NCBI GenBank assembly: GCA_026686845.1
Contig: JAIVEN010000016.1
Span: 4,295,501 to 4,359,500, forward strand
Source: Adenanthera pavonina
Taxonomy: Eukaryota; Streptophyta; Magnoliopsida; Fabales; Fabaceae
DNA length: 64,000 nt
Direction: 5' to 3'
Below are positions 38,368 through 50,300 of this stretch, piece after piece; position 1 is the first letter of the stretch; every line of letters starts with the position of its first letter. The notes below the pieces were generated by a model, which was not told the origin of the DNA, made no database searches, and saw nothing but the letters and a program-made list of their open reading frames with translations. A program made the position numbers and the translations under genes.

Positions 38368-38621
38368 TGTCGATGAGTTTAGGCTATTTTTAGGGCCCAC
38401 ATCATTTATTTTTATTTTATACTTCAAGTTTATTATCTTTATCTTATCTTATCTTTTCATTTTTTTTAGATTTAATTATATATGGATTATTTATTGTATT
38501 CCTATTATTTAAGGATTGATCACAGATTCTAGGGATTATCTATCTGCCTTGTGGCTAAACCTAAGTGTATATATTTGGTACCTATGTTATGAATAAAACA
38601 ATGTGTCTTTTTCTTCTTTAT
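38368..38621 (+). repeat. 3' LTR of the Copia element
   Basis: Starts tgtcgatgag right after the polypurine tract and matches the 5' LTR at 30035-30282 with scattered substitutions and a few indels. The divergence indicates an old insertion. The right boundary is uncertain by several bases. Confidence 0.85.
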
Positions 38622-39044
38622 TTCTTCCTCAAATTTTATAGAGATTTTTAGATGTATTCTGCTTGAAGACAATACCAAATGCTTTCATTACATCCTCAAA
38701 GTCAACTACCATGCCCATTTTCTTCAATTCACATTTGTAAGTCATAATTTTGTCTCCATAGAATTTATGATCAATCATAAGGAAACTACTGAATACCTCT
38801 AGAATACAACTCCATACAAGATGAGATAAGTAACAATCATGTGAAGCTTTGAAACCTTTGCTCGTCATCAAGCAATTTGATCTTTGAAGCGCATTAACAA
38901 GCTTGCTGGAGACACCTAAGAATTATATGCATTCTAGTATCAAAATAAAAACCTCAACTGTCAAATTAATGAAATAAGAAGGTGATTTTAAGTGGTGAAT
39001 GACAAGTTTGTGTCTTTGATTGAATCCAACAATCACACTTAACA

Positions 39045-39756
39045 ACTGAAGTTCCTCCTTGAAATTATAGATTTCTTCACCATAGTAAGAAACATTGATG
39101 AAAGGTAAATTACTGATTTGCAATGCAGTTTTCCACTCAGAATCATACAAGATAGATCTATTAGGAGTAATTACAACATGTCTTTAGCCACCTTCCATCT
39201 TTTATGCTGCTTACAAATTTGCCCAAGGAAAAACAACTTTGCCTCAAATATTTTATAAATTCAAGAATCCAAAAAAACTTGAACTCTACTTAAAGTGAAA
39301 GAAGTTGGCAGAGACATGAGTTCTTTCCCAACAAATGCACATGCCTCCTTATAGCTGAACATCACTCCAATGGTTTTCAACTCTTCCTTGTACTCACATA
39401 GTTCATCCCCATAAAATTTCTTATCAACTAGTGGAATGTCAACGAGAATAGATCTATTTTCAAGAAAGCTTCCCAATTTTGAGTCAATTAAGAATGACTG
39501 TGAAGGTGGCCTATATCGATCCACTGTAACTTTCAGCCAACTACCTTCCTTTATAGATTTCAGAAATCTCTTTGGTAGAACTACCCTATACTTCAGATTC
39601 CAAATCCAATGCAAAAGCAAGAAAGAATTTTCCTTCATCAGAGGTGTATTCACAGCAGAAAACCCAACACTTGGAGGAGATATATGAGGTATGTCACAAG
39701 CTCTAACATAAGTCTCAAGGAAGCTTATAAGGTCCTTTTAGTGGGTATATTGGCTT
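39045..39756. repeat. 712-bp tandem duplication inside pseudogene B, unit 1
   Basis: Near-identical to 39757-40468 (one difference noticed: gcagtttt versus gcaatttt), head to tail, with ac at the junction. Copy C has a single unit. The length is not a multiple of three. Confidence 0.93.
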
Positions 39757-40468
39757 ACTGAAGTTCCTCCTTGAAATTATAGATTTCTTCACCATAGTAA
39801 GAAACATTGATGAAAGGTAAATTACTGATTTGCAATGCAATTTTCCACTCAGAATCATACAAGATAGATCTATTAGGAGTAATTACAACATGTCTTTAGC
39901 CACCTTCCATCTTTTATGCTGCTTACAAATTTGCCCAAGGAAAAACAACTTTGCCTCAAATATTTTATAAATTCAAGAATCCAAAAAAACTTGAACTCTA
40001 CTTAAAGTGAAAGAAGTTGGCAGAGACATGAGTTCTTTCCCAACAAATGCACATGCCTCCTTATAGCTGAACATCACTCCAATGGTTTTCAACTCTTCCT
40101 TGTACTCACATAGTTCATCCCCATAAAATTTCTTATCAACTAGTGGAATGTCAACGAGAATAGATCTATTTTCAAGAAAGCTTCCCAATTTTGAGTCAAT
40201 TAAGAATGACTGTGAAGGTGGCCTATATCGATCCACTGTAACTTTCAGCCAACTACCTTCCTTTATAGATTTCAGAAATCTCTTTGGTAGAACTACCCTA
40301 TACTTCAGATTCCAAATCCAATGCAAAAGCAAGAAAGAATTTTCCTTCATCAGAGGTGTATTCACAGCAGAAAACCCAACACTTGGAGGAGATATATGAG
40401 GTATGTCACAAGCTCTAACATAAGTCTCAAGGAAGCTTATAAGGTCCTTTTAGTGGGTATATTGGCTT
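39757..40468. repeat. 712-bp tandem duplication inside pseudogene B, unit 2
   Basis: Second unit, ending at attggctt(ac) before the single-copy continuation ataagtgcg. Confidence 0.93.
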
Positions 40469-42151
40469 ACATAAGTGCGTGAGTGCAAATAGTCTTCCTT
40501 CAACTCAGTATAGCCTTCTTTTCTCCATGGATTAGAAACAATCAAATATGCCCATATGCTCATATTAGCTGGCACAAGAACCCCTTTATTGCATGTGGAT
40601 ACATGACCATAATTGTCCATTAGTGGCAAGGATTTACATAGTTCATTAATCTTCACCTTTGACAAATATCACTTTGAGAATGAGTGACATCAGAAGTGTG
40701 AATATGCAAGGGTAAGATGGCAATTATTGCTGATAGAATTGCAAATGAGTTCTGCATTATCATATACACCTAAATTAGAAATATTAATCTTATTTTCCAA
40801 CCGCCACAACAATTTTTGTTTCTTAGGGGATTGGTGTACCCCCTTTTGTGTGATTTCTGGCACAAAATAATGATTTACTACATAGGAGAATTCCTTGTTC
40901 CAATCAATCAACCAGGAGATAGGATAAGATTGATTCAGATCAACTAAGAGAATCTCGACCAAACTATGGTTCCTTCTGCATTCATTAAGACAAAAATAGG
41001 ACAAATTTCCATCCAAACCCACATATTTAATGAGAGGAATGAAATTCATGTCAAAGGACTAAATTTTGGACCCCCAATTCTCAGCAATAAATAGCAAAAG
41101 CTGCAAGTAGACATCTTTTGATACTCCCACCACAAGATTAGAACTCCAAATACACTTTGCATACCATTAATTGTTGACTAGTTGTACACCCAAGAAGCTA
41201 GTATGTTACTATACCAAGCTTTGTCAAATGAAGAACTTAGGATATAACTTCCATGGGATGATAAGTTACCCAAGTGTACTCCTTGCTCTTAAGCCTCTAC
41301 CAAAATATTCCAGAAATCAGGCAATAGTTTACCAACTTCATTAGGCTTATAAAGATGCTTCTGATTCGAGTATGTCTCAATAGGAACAATACTTTCTTCA
41401 ACCATTTTTGCTTTATTTTTTCCCTCATATCATTGAACTCTGGATAGGAAGAGTTATTAATTGGTAGGAACTCAAAGAACTGAGCTATGCTGGATACTGG
41501 AGCATCATATGTTGAGAAAACCAGTGATTTGAATGCATCCATGAAAGCAAATGGAACATAGTCGAGTATTCCTTGGTTCCACTTATTATCCAAGAGAATT
41601 GTCTCTCTTGATGAAGCCACCACAAAATCTGCTTGAATAATGAAAGGAAAGTTTGTTACCATCTCTGTAGAAAGAAATGCATAGATCTCAGGTGAACTCC
41701 TTCCCCTTCGCCTTTTAAGCCTATTCTAATTTGGAAAGGCTCATATGACAACCCACTCCTCCACATCTACTATTCTTTCTACTTGATATTCTGGCCTTAC
41801 AGGAAACCTTTGCCTCCACATGTGGTAAATACATTCTTTTTTAGAATCATCATTTACCTCAACAAAGAGACAAAGTGTGTAAAACTTAGCATTCATGTTT
41901 TTCCTTGTCATAAAATCAACATCACTTGAAATGGTTGAAGCAGTATTGAGCCTAAGATCTTCATTATGTTGCCTCACTGAAAGACATTTGATTTTTGAAA
42001 GGAATAAAAGAACCTCTGGATGACCGTTGGAGAGCTATTATTTCACTGGTCCCACTTCGTTTGGCTTGAGAGCCAATACAATGATTGTGGTTGGAAGGGA
42101 ATCACCCCCACCACATATTTACTCAATGTCATGAAGTGTTGGATTCTCCTA

Positions 42152-45108
42152 TGTAATATCTTGGAATTTTTCTTAAATATTTAAGGTTTAATATTTTAAA
42201 ATCTATAAGGAATTTGTAAAAATGGATATATACCATTTTGCATAATATAAGGCAAAGAGGTCAATTATTTCGGTTAAAAGGAAAAATAAGAAAGTAACTA
42301 TTTTGCCCCTGAAATAAGAGAGAGAAAGAGAAAAGAAGGTGGAAAAAAAAAGATGAGAATGAATACGGGGACGTACGTGGAAATTAAAACAAATTTTATG
42401 AATTTTGGTGAAAATTACACCTAATAACTTGAAAGTTTTAAAAATTATAAATATATCCCAGATTAAGGGCATCTTTATAAATATAAAAAATTATAGTCAA
42501 AATAAAGCTCTCATTGAGTTAAGATCAATGAAATATAGTATGAAATTTATTAAGATTAAAATAATATTTATTTGATCATTAGGATTTAATATTAATATCT
42601 TGCCCGATAAAGGTCAGTCTAGACTACAGAAAGAGGCAATATTCATTTAAGAAAAATGTGTGAATTTTATATTTGGACTAATTGGGATAAGTATATTATG
42701 ATAATTTTATATCCCAATATAATTATAATTAATATTCCAATAATAGTAAAATATACTGCTAAAGTAACTTTATTTGTCCAGACCGGTTCAGGATATATTT
42801 GGATAAGTAAATATTTGAAAATTTTGGACCAAAATACTCCCCATTTCGTGCTCCACAAGCTGCACATGACAAAATAGCTTTAGTTTATTATTTTCATGAA
42901 AAAGCAAGAAAAATCAAGACATTAGGTGGCAAATTTTCATTGGTTGGTGAAATTTATATATACTCCCTCCTTTCTCATGTGTTGGCCGACCATTTAGCAA
43001 GGAAAAGAGGAAGAGAAGTCTGCAATTGAAGAAAGGAAGGGCAACCACGTGAGGGAGGAAGAAAAATAGGAAAAAAAAAATTGGAGGAAAATCCTAGAAA
43101 ATTTGTAAGTGTTCCTCTTATGACTTACAAGTGTTCTAGTATCTTTTCTTGGTTGTTTGGCTTAAGTTTTCATGACATATTTTCTTTCCCATCTCTCTAC
43201 AATTTTGGTCTAAGCTTGTTTGAGTATGGGGAGCTGTTTTAAAGTCATAAAATCATGATTTGGTATGAGATTTTGTAAGAGGAATCAAATATAGTATGAT
43301 TTAAGCAAGTTTTGAGAAAAACCAATTTCTCTTTCTATAAGTCAGATTTTGGTGAGCTTATTATGATGAGAAGAGTTGGATTTTCATTGTTTTGATGCTA
43401 AAAATGGATTCCCCATGGTCCAAAACCTTAAGAGCAAGTATGAGGTCAAATAAAAAGCTTAAGGTGAAGAAAATGAAATTCTAGAGTTTTGTGAGTTTTT
43501 AGAAGTAACTCGTGAAACCAGTGAATAAAGTGAGTATTTGATGGTGTATTAGGAATTGATAAAGCCCAAGTAAGTTCTTGAAGGAGGTGGAACCAAGTGT
43601 AAAGTATTGGATTCAAGAGGAAGAACTAAAGGAATACTTCAAGGTAACTAAGTTTCATATTCTTGCTTTATGTTCTTTCATTGTCTTTCTATAATTAAAT
43701 TGTGTGCCATATTGCAATTGTGATTTCTTTGATTGGTCTTGGCTGTAAAATGAGGGGTTTTATTCCCCGGGATATCCATTTTTTAAGCCGTTATGCTGCC
43801 GAATTTTTTATGACCAATGTGGTAATTTATTATTTAAAGGTGATTGATGTGATTAAATGTAATCAAATGTGAGTTATTTAATATAATTGACATAATTGCA
43901 TGAAATGTAACTTGCTACTGAGATTTCCCCCAATCTCATCCCCTCAAGTATCCCAATGATAGGCATAGGCTATGGCAAAAGAGTCCAAAGAAAAGGCAAG
44001 GAGAATGAAGAAGAGAATGATGCTTGATGGTGTTTTCAAGCTATAAGTGTATATTTTGAAATTATGTATAAAATCATGTATATGCCTTTAGATATGTGCC
44101 ATTGTGCTATTATTTCCTTATGAGTATTATGAAATGTTTGGCATGGATTTGAAACATGGAATGATGATCATGTGAGCTTATTATGAAGTCTACTTTGCTA
44201 TGTTATATTATTAGAAGTTTATTTTGTAGTAATAAAAGTAAAGTTAATATTGTTTGACTGAGACATGAGAAGTAAGTCAAGTGTTATATATTATCTCAAA
44301 CTAAAGAGAACAAGCTTTCCAATGAGCTAAAGAACACTCAATTTGGATATGTGTACAATTTATAGTATATTTTTTAAGTTAAGAGTCAAAATTGGACAGT
44401 AAAGTAAAAATTGCGAATTTCACTGTAAATATCACTTATTTTGAAAGAAAATATAAAATTGTACAGAGCTCCAAAAATTCAGTGATTTACATTTTTGAAA
44501 CTATCTGTGTTTTGAGTTCAATATGCCACTGGTTTGAATTTAATTGGAGCTATACAATGAGAGATATACAAGTTTTCCCAAGACTGTTCCAATAAGAGTG
44601 AGGTTTTGACCCTTAGTAATTTAAATTGAAATCATGCCCTGTCTAGATTAAATAAATATATAAGAAAAATTTTAAGATAAGTAGACATGTATATCTTTCC
44701 AATGGCATATAGAATATATGATTTGGCTCAGTATAAAGTCAGATGTGAATTTTTAAAATTATGGCCAAAATCCTGAAAAGGAGAGAAATGACCATTTGTA
44801 CAGTGTAAGTTTGAGCAATAAACTGTACTAATTGGTCATGTTAAAGGAAATTTTCATATTTTTATCTTGTATATCATGTTTTTAGCTAAATTTAGAGACT
44901 TGAACCACATTGATACGATTTTTCTGGATTAAGTTATGATTTTTTAAAGTTCATCCAGAAAACTTGAGAACCAAATGAATAGTACCACGTTTTTTTTATT
45001 ATTTAAATATTTTGGTTTTATTAATGGTTCAATCTCTTAATATGAGCTATTTGGATATTGTACATACTAGAATATATGAGAAGATATAGATAAAAGTAAG
45101 GTGTTGCA
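42152..45108. mobile_element. 2957-bp LTR-like insertion (probable large solo LTR)
   Basis: The element starts tgtaatatcttgg and ends aaggtgttgca, matching the TGTAAtA...TGTtgCA style of large Ty3-type LTRs. It is flanked by tccta (42147-42151) and tcctc (45109-45113). It splits exon 3 of pseudogene copy B: the gene reads ...gttggattctcct | tcaacctattctgg, continuous with ttctcttcaacccattctgg in copy C. No protein domain is visible. Long LTRs of 2-5 kb occur in Tat/Ogre-type elements, but that assignment is inference. Confidence 0.75.
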
Positions 45109-45249
45109 TCCTCAACCTATTCTGGAACTATATATCCAAGACTGCAATGTGGACAAGGCTCCTCATTGAATTGTATCCGATATCCATTGCTTATTTGCTT
45201 AATATATGCGGCCTAGCAGTAATAAGAAATACACTCTTGAAACCAATCC
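45109..45249 (-). pseudogene. GHKL-ATPase pseudogene copy B, start of exon 3
   Basis: Minus-strand sequence matching GIGFKSVF through the region with paired cysteines (CxxC type) and VPEWVE of copy C exon 3. The AG acceptor lies at 45250-45251. It is interrupted at 45108 by the LTR-like insertion. Confidence 0.8.
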
Positions 45250-45577
45250 CTGCAATCCAGCCATAAGAGAACTTCTATCAGCATTGCTTCAGATGCTGTT
45301 TATGAAATAGTAATGTGCGCATGCTCAGATTGTTATGCATAGGCTAAAAACTAAAACTATCTTCATAAATATGTTCCATCACCTTCTATACAACCTCACA
45401 ATGAGTTAAGGAGTCTTCCAAAAAATTCATTATATTTAGTTATGTGAATTGCAATTATTTATCTCATCTTCAGTGATTGAAAATCAGTTGAATCTAGTTC
45501 TTGTTAAAAATAATAATAATAATAATAACAACAACAACAAATGCTCTATTAAGGAAATTTTGAGAGTAGCGAAGTAC

Positions 45578-45787
45578 CTTTTCCCCAATGTAACCACTTC
45601 TTCCGTTGCCTTTCGTGGCGGACTGTCCAACACTGCAGATGGATTCGATATTTTTGGGAGAAAAACCCTTTTCATTGTTGAGAATGAGTAATGTGGCCGG
45701 AGCTCGTGTGGCTGTAATGTTCTTTGACGTTATGATGAACTGAAGCGTTGAGTCCGTTCCCTCACTGTACTGGTTATCTTTTGCGTT
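45578..45787 (-). pseudogene. GHKL-ATPase pseudogene copy B, exon 2 (ATP-binding motif)
   Basis: 210 nt against 211 nt in copy C, consistent with a 1-nt loss near the 3' end (ggggaaaag versus ggggagaaag) that shifts the frame. It encodes NAKDNQY in place of the NAEDNQY ATP-binding motif, then FIITSKNITATRAPATLLIL. AG acceptor (45788-45789) and GT donor (45576-45577) are kept. Confidence 0.82.
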
Positions 45788-45794
45788 CTGTCAC

Positions 45795-46928
45795 AGCAAA
45801 GCAAGCCACTGATGTCAGTGAATCAATTACTAACTAAATGAAGAATTAATGGCATGACGTATGGTTCAACACATTCATTTGATAGTAGAATGTGAGTCAA
45901 AAGAAAGAGAAAAATTAATTTTTTAATGAATAAATATACTTTTTCATTTTATTTTTCTATATTTAAAAATGTAGAAAGCCCAAGAAATGCGGTTATAAGA
46001 TTTATAGAAATATATATATATATATATAATATACATAATATATATCTATGAAGTATTTATATTTACCATATTAAAACTACTAAGTTTTATTGGATATATA
46101 ATTTTATTCATGATAATCACATAATCATAACTTTATAATGCTATTGATTAAATAAAAATTTCAAAAGTATTGATTTTTTAGTGTGAAAAGTATTGATTTA
46201 AAATTTTCAAGAAAAATAGTGTAACCTTATACATTCTAAATTTCAAGTTCAATAATATAAGTTAAATTAAGAGAAAGCTAATGAATTTGGATTTGGAACT
46301 CATTAATTAAAATAAATTTATGTGAGGTTGATATTAAAAATATGAAAAAGACAAGTTTGAGCAATTTGGTTCGATTTTGGATAAAAAAAACAAAAATTTA
46401 ACCAAATTGATCAGTTTTATTAAATTGAGAACCAAACCAAACTTTATTTATAGTCATTTTTGTTTGATTTCTTTTGATTTGGTTTGATTCAATCAATTAT
46501 GCTCGATTTTGAATACTCTTAGATGTAATCATATAGATTATATATTGTAATTATAATTTATAGAAAAGTTTAAATTTTTATTAAAATTGCAAAAGTAATT
46601 TTAAAATTTTCTTCTTTTCGTTGTCATCTTTATATTTTTTATATTATAAAAATTTTTTAATATATATGTAATGTTTAATCTTTACAATTTTGTCTGGATT
46701 TGAATATACTTAAATATGATATAAATTATGATAATTTGAAAAACCAGATTGGAGAAACAAAGTATGTTTGAATGACCTAAGCTATAATAGTTTGCTCTTT
46801 AAAGACAAAATTTTTTGCAGGAAAATATATTTATGTGCTAAAATTAAAACGTATGGGGCTATGTTATGCAATGAAACTGAATTTTCATTGCAAACGAAAG
46901 CTAATTTACTAAGCAAGTGCACATATAA
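45795..46928. other. Remnant intron 1 of pseudogene copy B
   Basis: AT-rich sequence without genes. Segments match intron 1 of copy C: 45869-45930 resembles 61378-61430 (gagtcaaaagaaagaga), and 46745-46935 resembles 62590-62640 plus 63860-63990 (taaaattaaaacgtat, tgcaatgaaac). It is much shorter than in copy C because the TRIM array and MITEs are absent. Confidence 0.65.
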
Positions 46929-47050
46929 AATCTTTAGCATAGAGTTCAACAAAGAGATGCTTAACGGCTTCGTGGAGATCCAAAATCAGATGGTTGGTTA
47001 GGCCTCCAAATGGAGAACTTGTTCCTTCGGACTCCTCCATTCACTATTTT
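46929..47050 (-). pseudogene. GHKL-ATPase pseudogene copy B, exon 1 remnant
   Basis: On the minus strand 47030-47004 reads VRRNKFSI. After a 1-nt shift, DLHEAVKHLFVELYAKDF follows at about 46985-46935, the N-terminal signature of the plant sacsin-type ATPases that precedes the ATP-binding Asn motif. The expected end of the exon (a HFLMEL-type sequence and a GT donor) is missing, so the exon-intron border is deleted. The reading given by ATG 47033 is only part of the ancestral frame. Confidence 0.7.
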
Positions 47051-47313
47051 CTCAGTCACTGCTCACAAATGAATCACAATGGCTGAACCAGGATGAGTAT
47101 TGGTCTCTTCCAGGAGAGTACTACCTCCAGCACAAGTAAATGAATATTAAAGGACACTTACAAAAAAATCTCTAGTGATATCCTTTTTGTACGGAGAACA
47201 ATATTGTTCTATACGAGGATCATTTTTCTTTGGACTCTTCCCTTTTTTTTTTTTAAGTTTAGTAGTTAATATCATCTTAATATTGATCAAGATTCAAGAC
47301 TATCCATCAATCA
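47051..47313. other. 5' flank of pseudogene B
   Basis: Short, no gene signal. Contains a poly(T) run near 47246. Confidence 0.4.
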
Positions 47314-47322
47314 ATATTAATA
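47314..47322. repeat. MULE target-site duplication, left
   Basis: atattaata, identical to 51594-51602. Nine bases is the Mutator hallmark. Confidence 0.9.
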
Positions 47323-50300
47323 GGGTAAAACATATATAACATCCCTAAAGTTTAATCTAGTTACATAGAACCCCCCTCATCTTTGAAAGTGTAAATCTAA
47401 CCTCAACATTTTATTTTTAAACTCAAAAGCCCTTACTGTTTGTAACTCTGTTAACTTTCTAACAGATATTCCCATGCAGGTTAATAAAGGACACATGGCA
47501 TCCAACATGGAATAAATTAATTAAATAATATTTTTTAGTCAAGTTAAGTCAAGGACCTAAATGTATTTTTTCCTATTTAATAAAACACACACAATACGTG
47601 CGTGGTCCCTCACTTTTCAGATGCCACACATATATATGTTTCCTTCAATTACAAATTTTCATTTATGAATATCTTAATTAAAAAATAAAACCCAGTCTAA
47701 AAAAATAGAGAAAAATAAGTTTAGACCTCCCACATATTTAGAGACTGAAAAAGACGTTTTTTTTTTCAATTAGAATAATCATTTATATAAATTTCAAATT
47801 CTTCTTTTTTTCATTTGTTCCTTTATAGAAACCTATACAAATGGGCATATGAACCTATACACATATATTTTATTTTTTATTTATATAATATAATTGACAA
47901 TTAAATATATATATTTTGGTCAAAATATTATTTATATACCTACAATGTATATATGCTAATGAAAGGAAAATATTCAAAAAAAAATTGTCTACTAATACAA
48001 GAATGATATTTAAAAGTTTACGTTGATAATATTTTTGGCTATGAATGCTAAAAATGTATAGCTATCCCAGAAAAAAGTAAACACCTGGTTATAAATACTT
48101 CAACAATATAATGTTCCTAAAAGCATTCATCAACACTAATCATGGGACTCCATTCTTCTTCATAGCAAGCATGAGCTAGACCCTCCGGTACATATTAGGG
48201 GGTTGGCTATCCTACAAAATAACAAAATATTTGTTACTCTACTTATTCTAAGTGTAAAATAAAATAATTGATATATGTTCAATAAATTAATTATAAGGCT
48301 AAAGGGGAGGAAAACTACCCATGTGCAGTATGTCTAACTTAATCCATGCACGGCAATATTCTTCTGTTTCTTCCTGTACACCTTTTTGTTGGAATTACAT
48401 GAAGCCTTACAACTATGTACATTGTGACCCATTCTTCCACAATTACCACACTTTGTGGTAGCCCCTTTTTTACTAACTTTTGATAGGTTTTGTTGTCCAT
48501 TTGAAACTCTCTTCCTTGCTTTTTTGGGCCTACCAGGTGCCCTATTATACTTTGGTGGTTGTAAGGGGATCACTGTAGACCGCGGCTAATACTCCTCACT
48601 TGGCACTGCACCTATGATTGAAGCATAAGCATTCATAAATGAATCCTTACTATAGCACATGGTAACATAATCTTCGGGTACCCCTCTCATTCGATAAATT
48701 GCAACCACAACATGGCCACAAGGGATACCAGTTAAGTCCCATGCCCTACATGTACATGCCATCACATTAAGATCCAACACCTCCCTCTTCCATGGACTCT
48801 CTAACTCAAACCACCCATCACTTGTCATATAGTATATGTAGTTATTGGAGTCATTCTTTGCCCTTTGAAGCTTATCCATGATTCTAGGACATATAGCATT
48901 GTTGGATCTCTCCATCCCCTCTTTCTTTGCAACCATCCTCTTCATTAGCATCCTCCTAATTATCTCACACATTGTGATAATTGGCTTGTCCCTTGCAGCC
49001 AATATGAAGGAGTTGAAAGTTTTTGCAATGTTATTTTGTACAATGTCACACTCGGCAGTAGTTGAGAATGCATGCCTACTCCATAGCTTGGGTCATACTT
49101 ATCTAACCAATTAGCAGCATTTGGGTCAAGCTCTTTTAAGCATTTCTTGTGATGATTGAACTCTTGTTTAGTTGTTGCCCTACATGCATTCCATAGCTCA
49201 TCCTTCAAATTCTTTCCCTTGAATTTAAGCTTGAATTGGCATATAAATGCCTTACACAAAACCTATGCTCACATTCCATTGCCCTAAGCACGTCTTGCAA
49301 CCCCTACAAATTAATAAAATATGTTCAAACTATTATATATTAATAATTAGTGCTTATCAATGAAAGAAAAAGGAATGCAATATACCTTTTGCATATCTGA
49401 CATCATGACCCACCCTTTATCTTGGCATAAGCCGATATCCTCAAATAATAGATTCATGAACCAAGTCCAACTATCTTTGCACTCAGATTCCACAATGGCA
49501 TATGTTGTGGGATACATGTTCTCATTTGCATCTTTTCCAATTACAGATAGAAGGTGCCCTCCAAAACTCCCTTTCAAGAAATAACCATCTACACATATAA
49601 TTGGCCAGCATGCTCTTGCAAACCCTTGTTTACATGCATCAAGGCACACATACAATCGTTTAAGTTGAGAACCTTGTGCCTTAACCCTCATTGTACTTCC
49701 AGGGTTAAATTTGATTATTGCTCCACAATATGCATATACCTTGGCAAATTGCTCTGCATCACAACCCTCAAGCACTTCTAATGCCTTTCTCTTTGACCAG
49801 TATGCTTGAAACTTTGATATATCAACATTATAGTCCCTTTGTACTTGGCTTGAAAATGTTGTTGCATTCCAATTTGGTTGGTCTCTAATGTGTTCAATGT
49901 ACTTATTTGACAACCAACCTGCAGTCACCCATTTATTCACTCTTTCCCATCCACAATTATGCTCCTTATGATGAAATGACTTAATTTGAAATGCATCTCC
50001 AGTGTGAGTCCTTGATGCATGTATAACCCAACCACAATCATGTTTACACTTTACCCTAATTCATGATGCTTCATTCTTTATATACTTGAACTCGATACCA
50101 TTCTCAATGGCATATTGTTTTAATGTTTGCCTGTAAACCTTAAAGTTTGCAAACTTCATGCCAATTTGAAGATTGATTGGTCTCTTAAGGTTTGTTTTTT
50201 CATTGAACTTGTTATGTAATTGTTTTCGGCCTTCATCACTTGATCCATCTAGGCGTGCCAACTCATCACTGTCATCATAATCAGATTGTACTTGTCCATC

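Larger units (their letters stand above)
30035..38621 (+). mobile_element. Degenerate Ty1/Copia LTR retrotransposon inserted in pseudogene copy B
   Basis: Between two LTRs of about 250 bp lie Copia domains in the order PR, INT, RT, RH. The protease is VDSGATDHISG (about 31453-31485). The integrase has HSDVWGPS (about 32040) and VLRSDNGREYI with DAPQQNGIAECKNRYLLEV (32223-32369). The INT-RT linker LRKGKRTCTKYPISRY is at about 34533-34580. RT has CKWVFVIKYNLDGSVRRYKA (about 36958-37017) and YVDDIVVIG (about 37407). RNase H has SAEAEYRALAHG (about 38014). A polypurine tract ttgagggggag directly precedes the 3' LTR. Many stops and frameshifts show it is dead. It also carries three later insertions (30771-31367, about 33035-34370, 34672-36845). 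I could not find a clean 5-bp target duplication (ggaag lies before the 5' LTR, with no equal after the 3' LTR). Confidence 0.93.
38622..42151 (-). pseudogene. GHKL-ATPase pseudogene copy B, central part
   Basis: Continuation of copy B upstream of the Copia insertion. Shared stretches with copy C include VVDFEDVMKAFGIVFKQ (next to the Copia junction), HDCYLSHLVWSCILEVFSSF, LPKRFLKSIKEGSWLKVTVD, SWLIDWNKEFSYV, FIIQADFVVASSRETILLD and MTRKNMNAKFYTL. Numerous stops and frameshifts break it, for example TGA and TAG just upstream of the position equivalent to 57775 in copy C. It contains a 712-bp tandem duplication (39045-40468). Where copy C has small deletions (58164, 57775), copy B keeps the ancestral length. 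The part is cut at 42151 by the insertion 42152-45108. Confidence 0.88.

Noticed and set aside
39261..40365. Two separate identical small genes
   Set aside because: They are the two units of a 712-bp duplication inside a decayed large exon, not independent genes.
45449..45691. Plus-strand ORF with an Asn run
   Set aside because: Antisense shadow of exon 2 of pseudogene copy B joined to an (AAT)n microsatellite.
46768..47001. Plus-strand 77-codon ORF
   Set aside because: It is antisense to the remnant exon 1 and intron of ATPase copy B and has no resemblance of its own.
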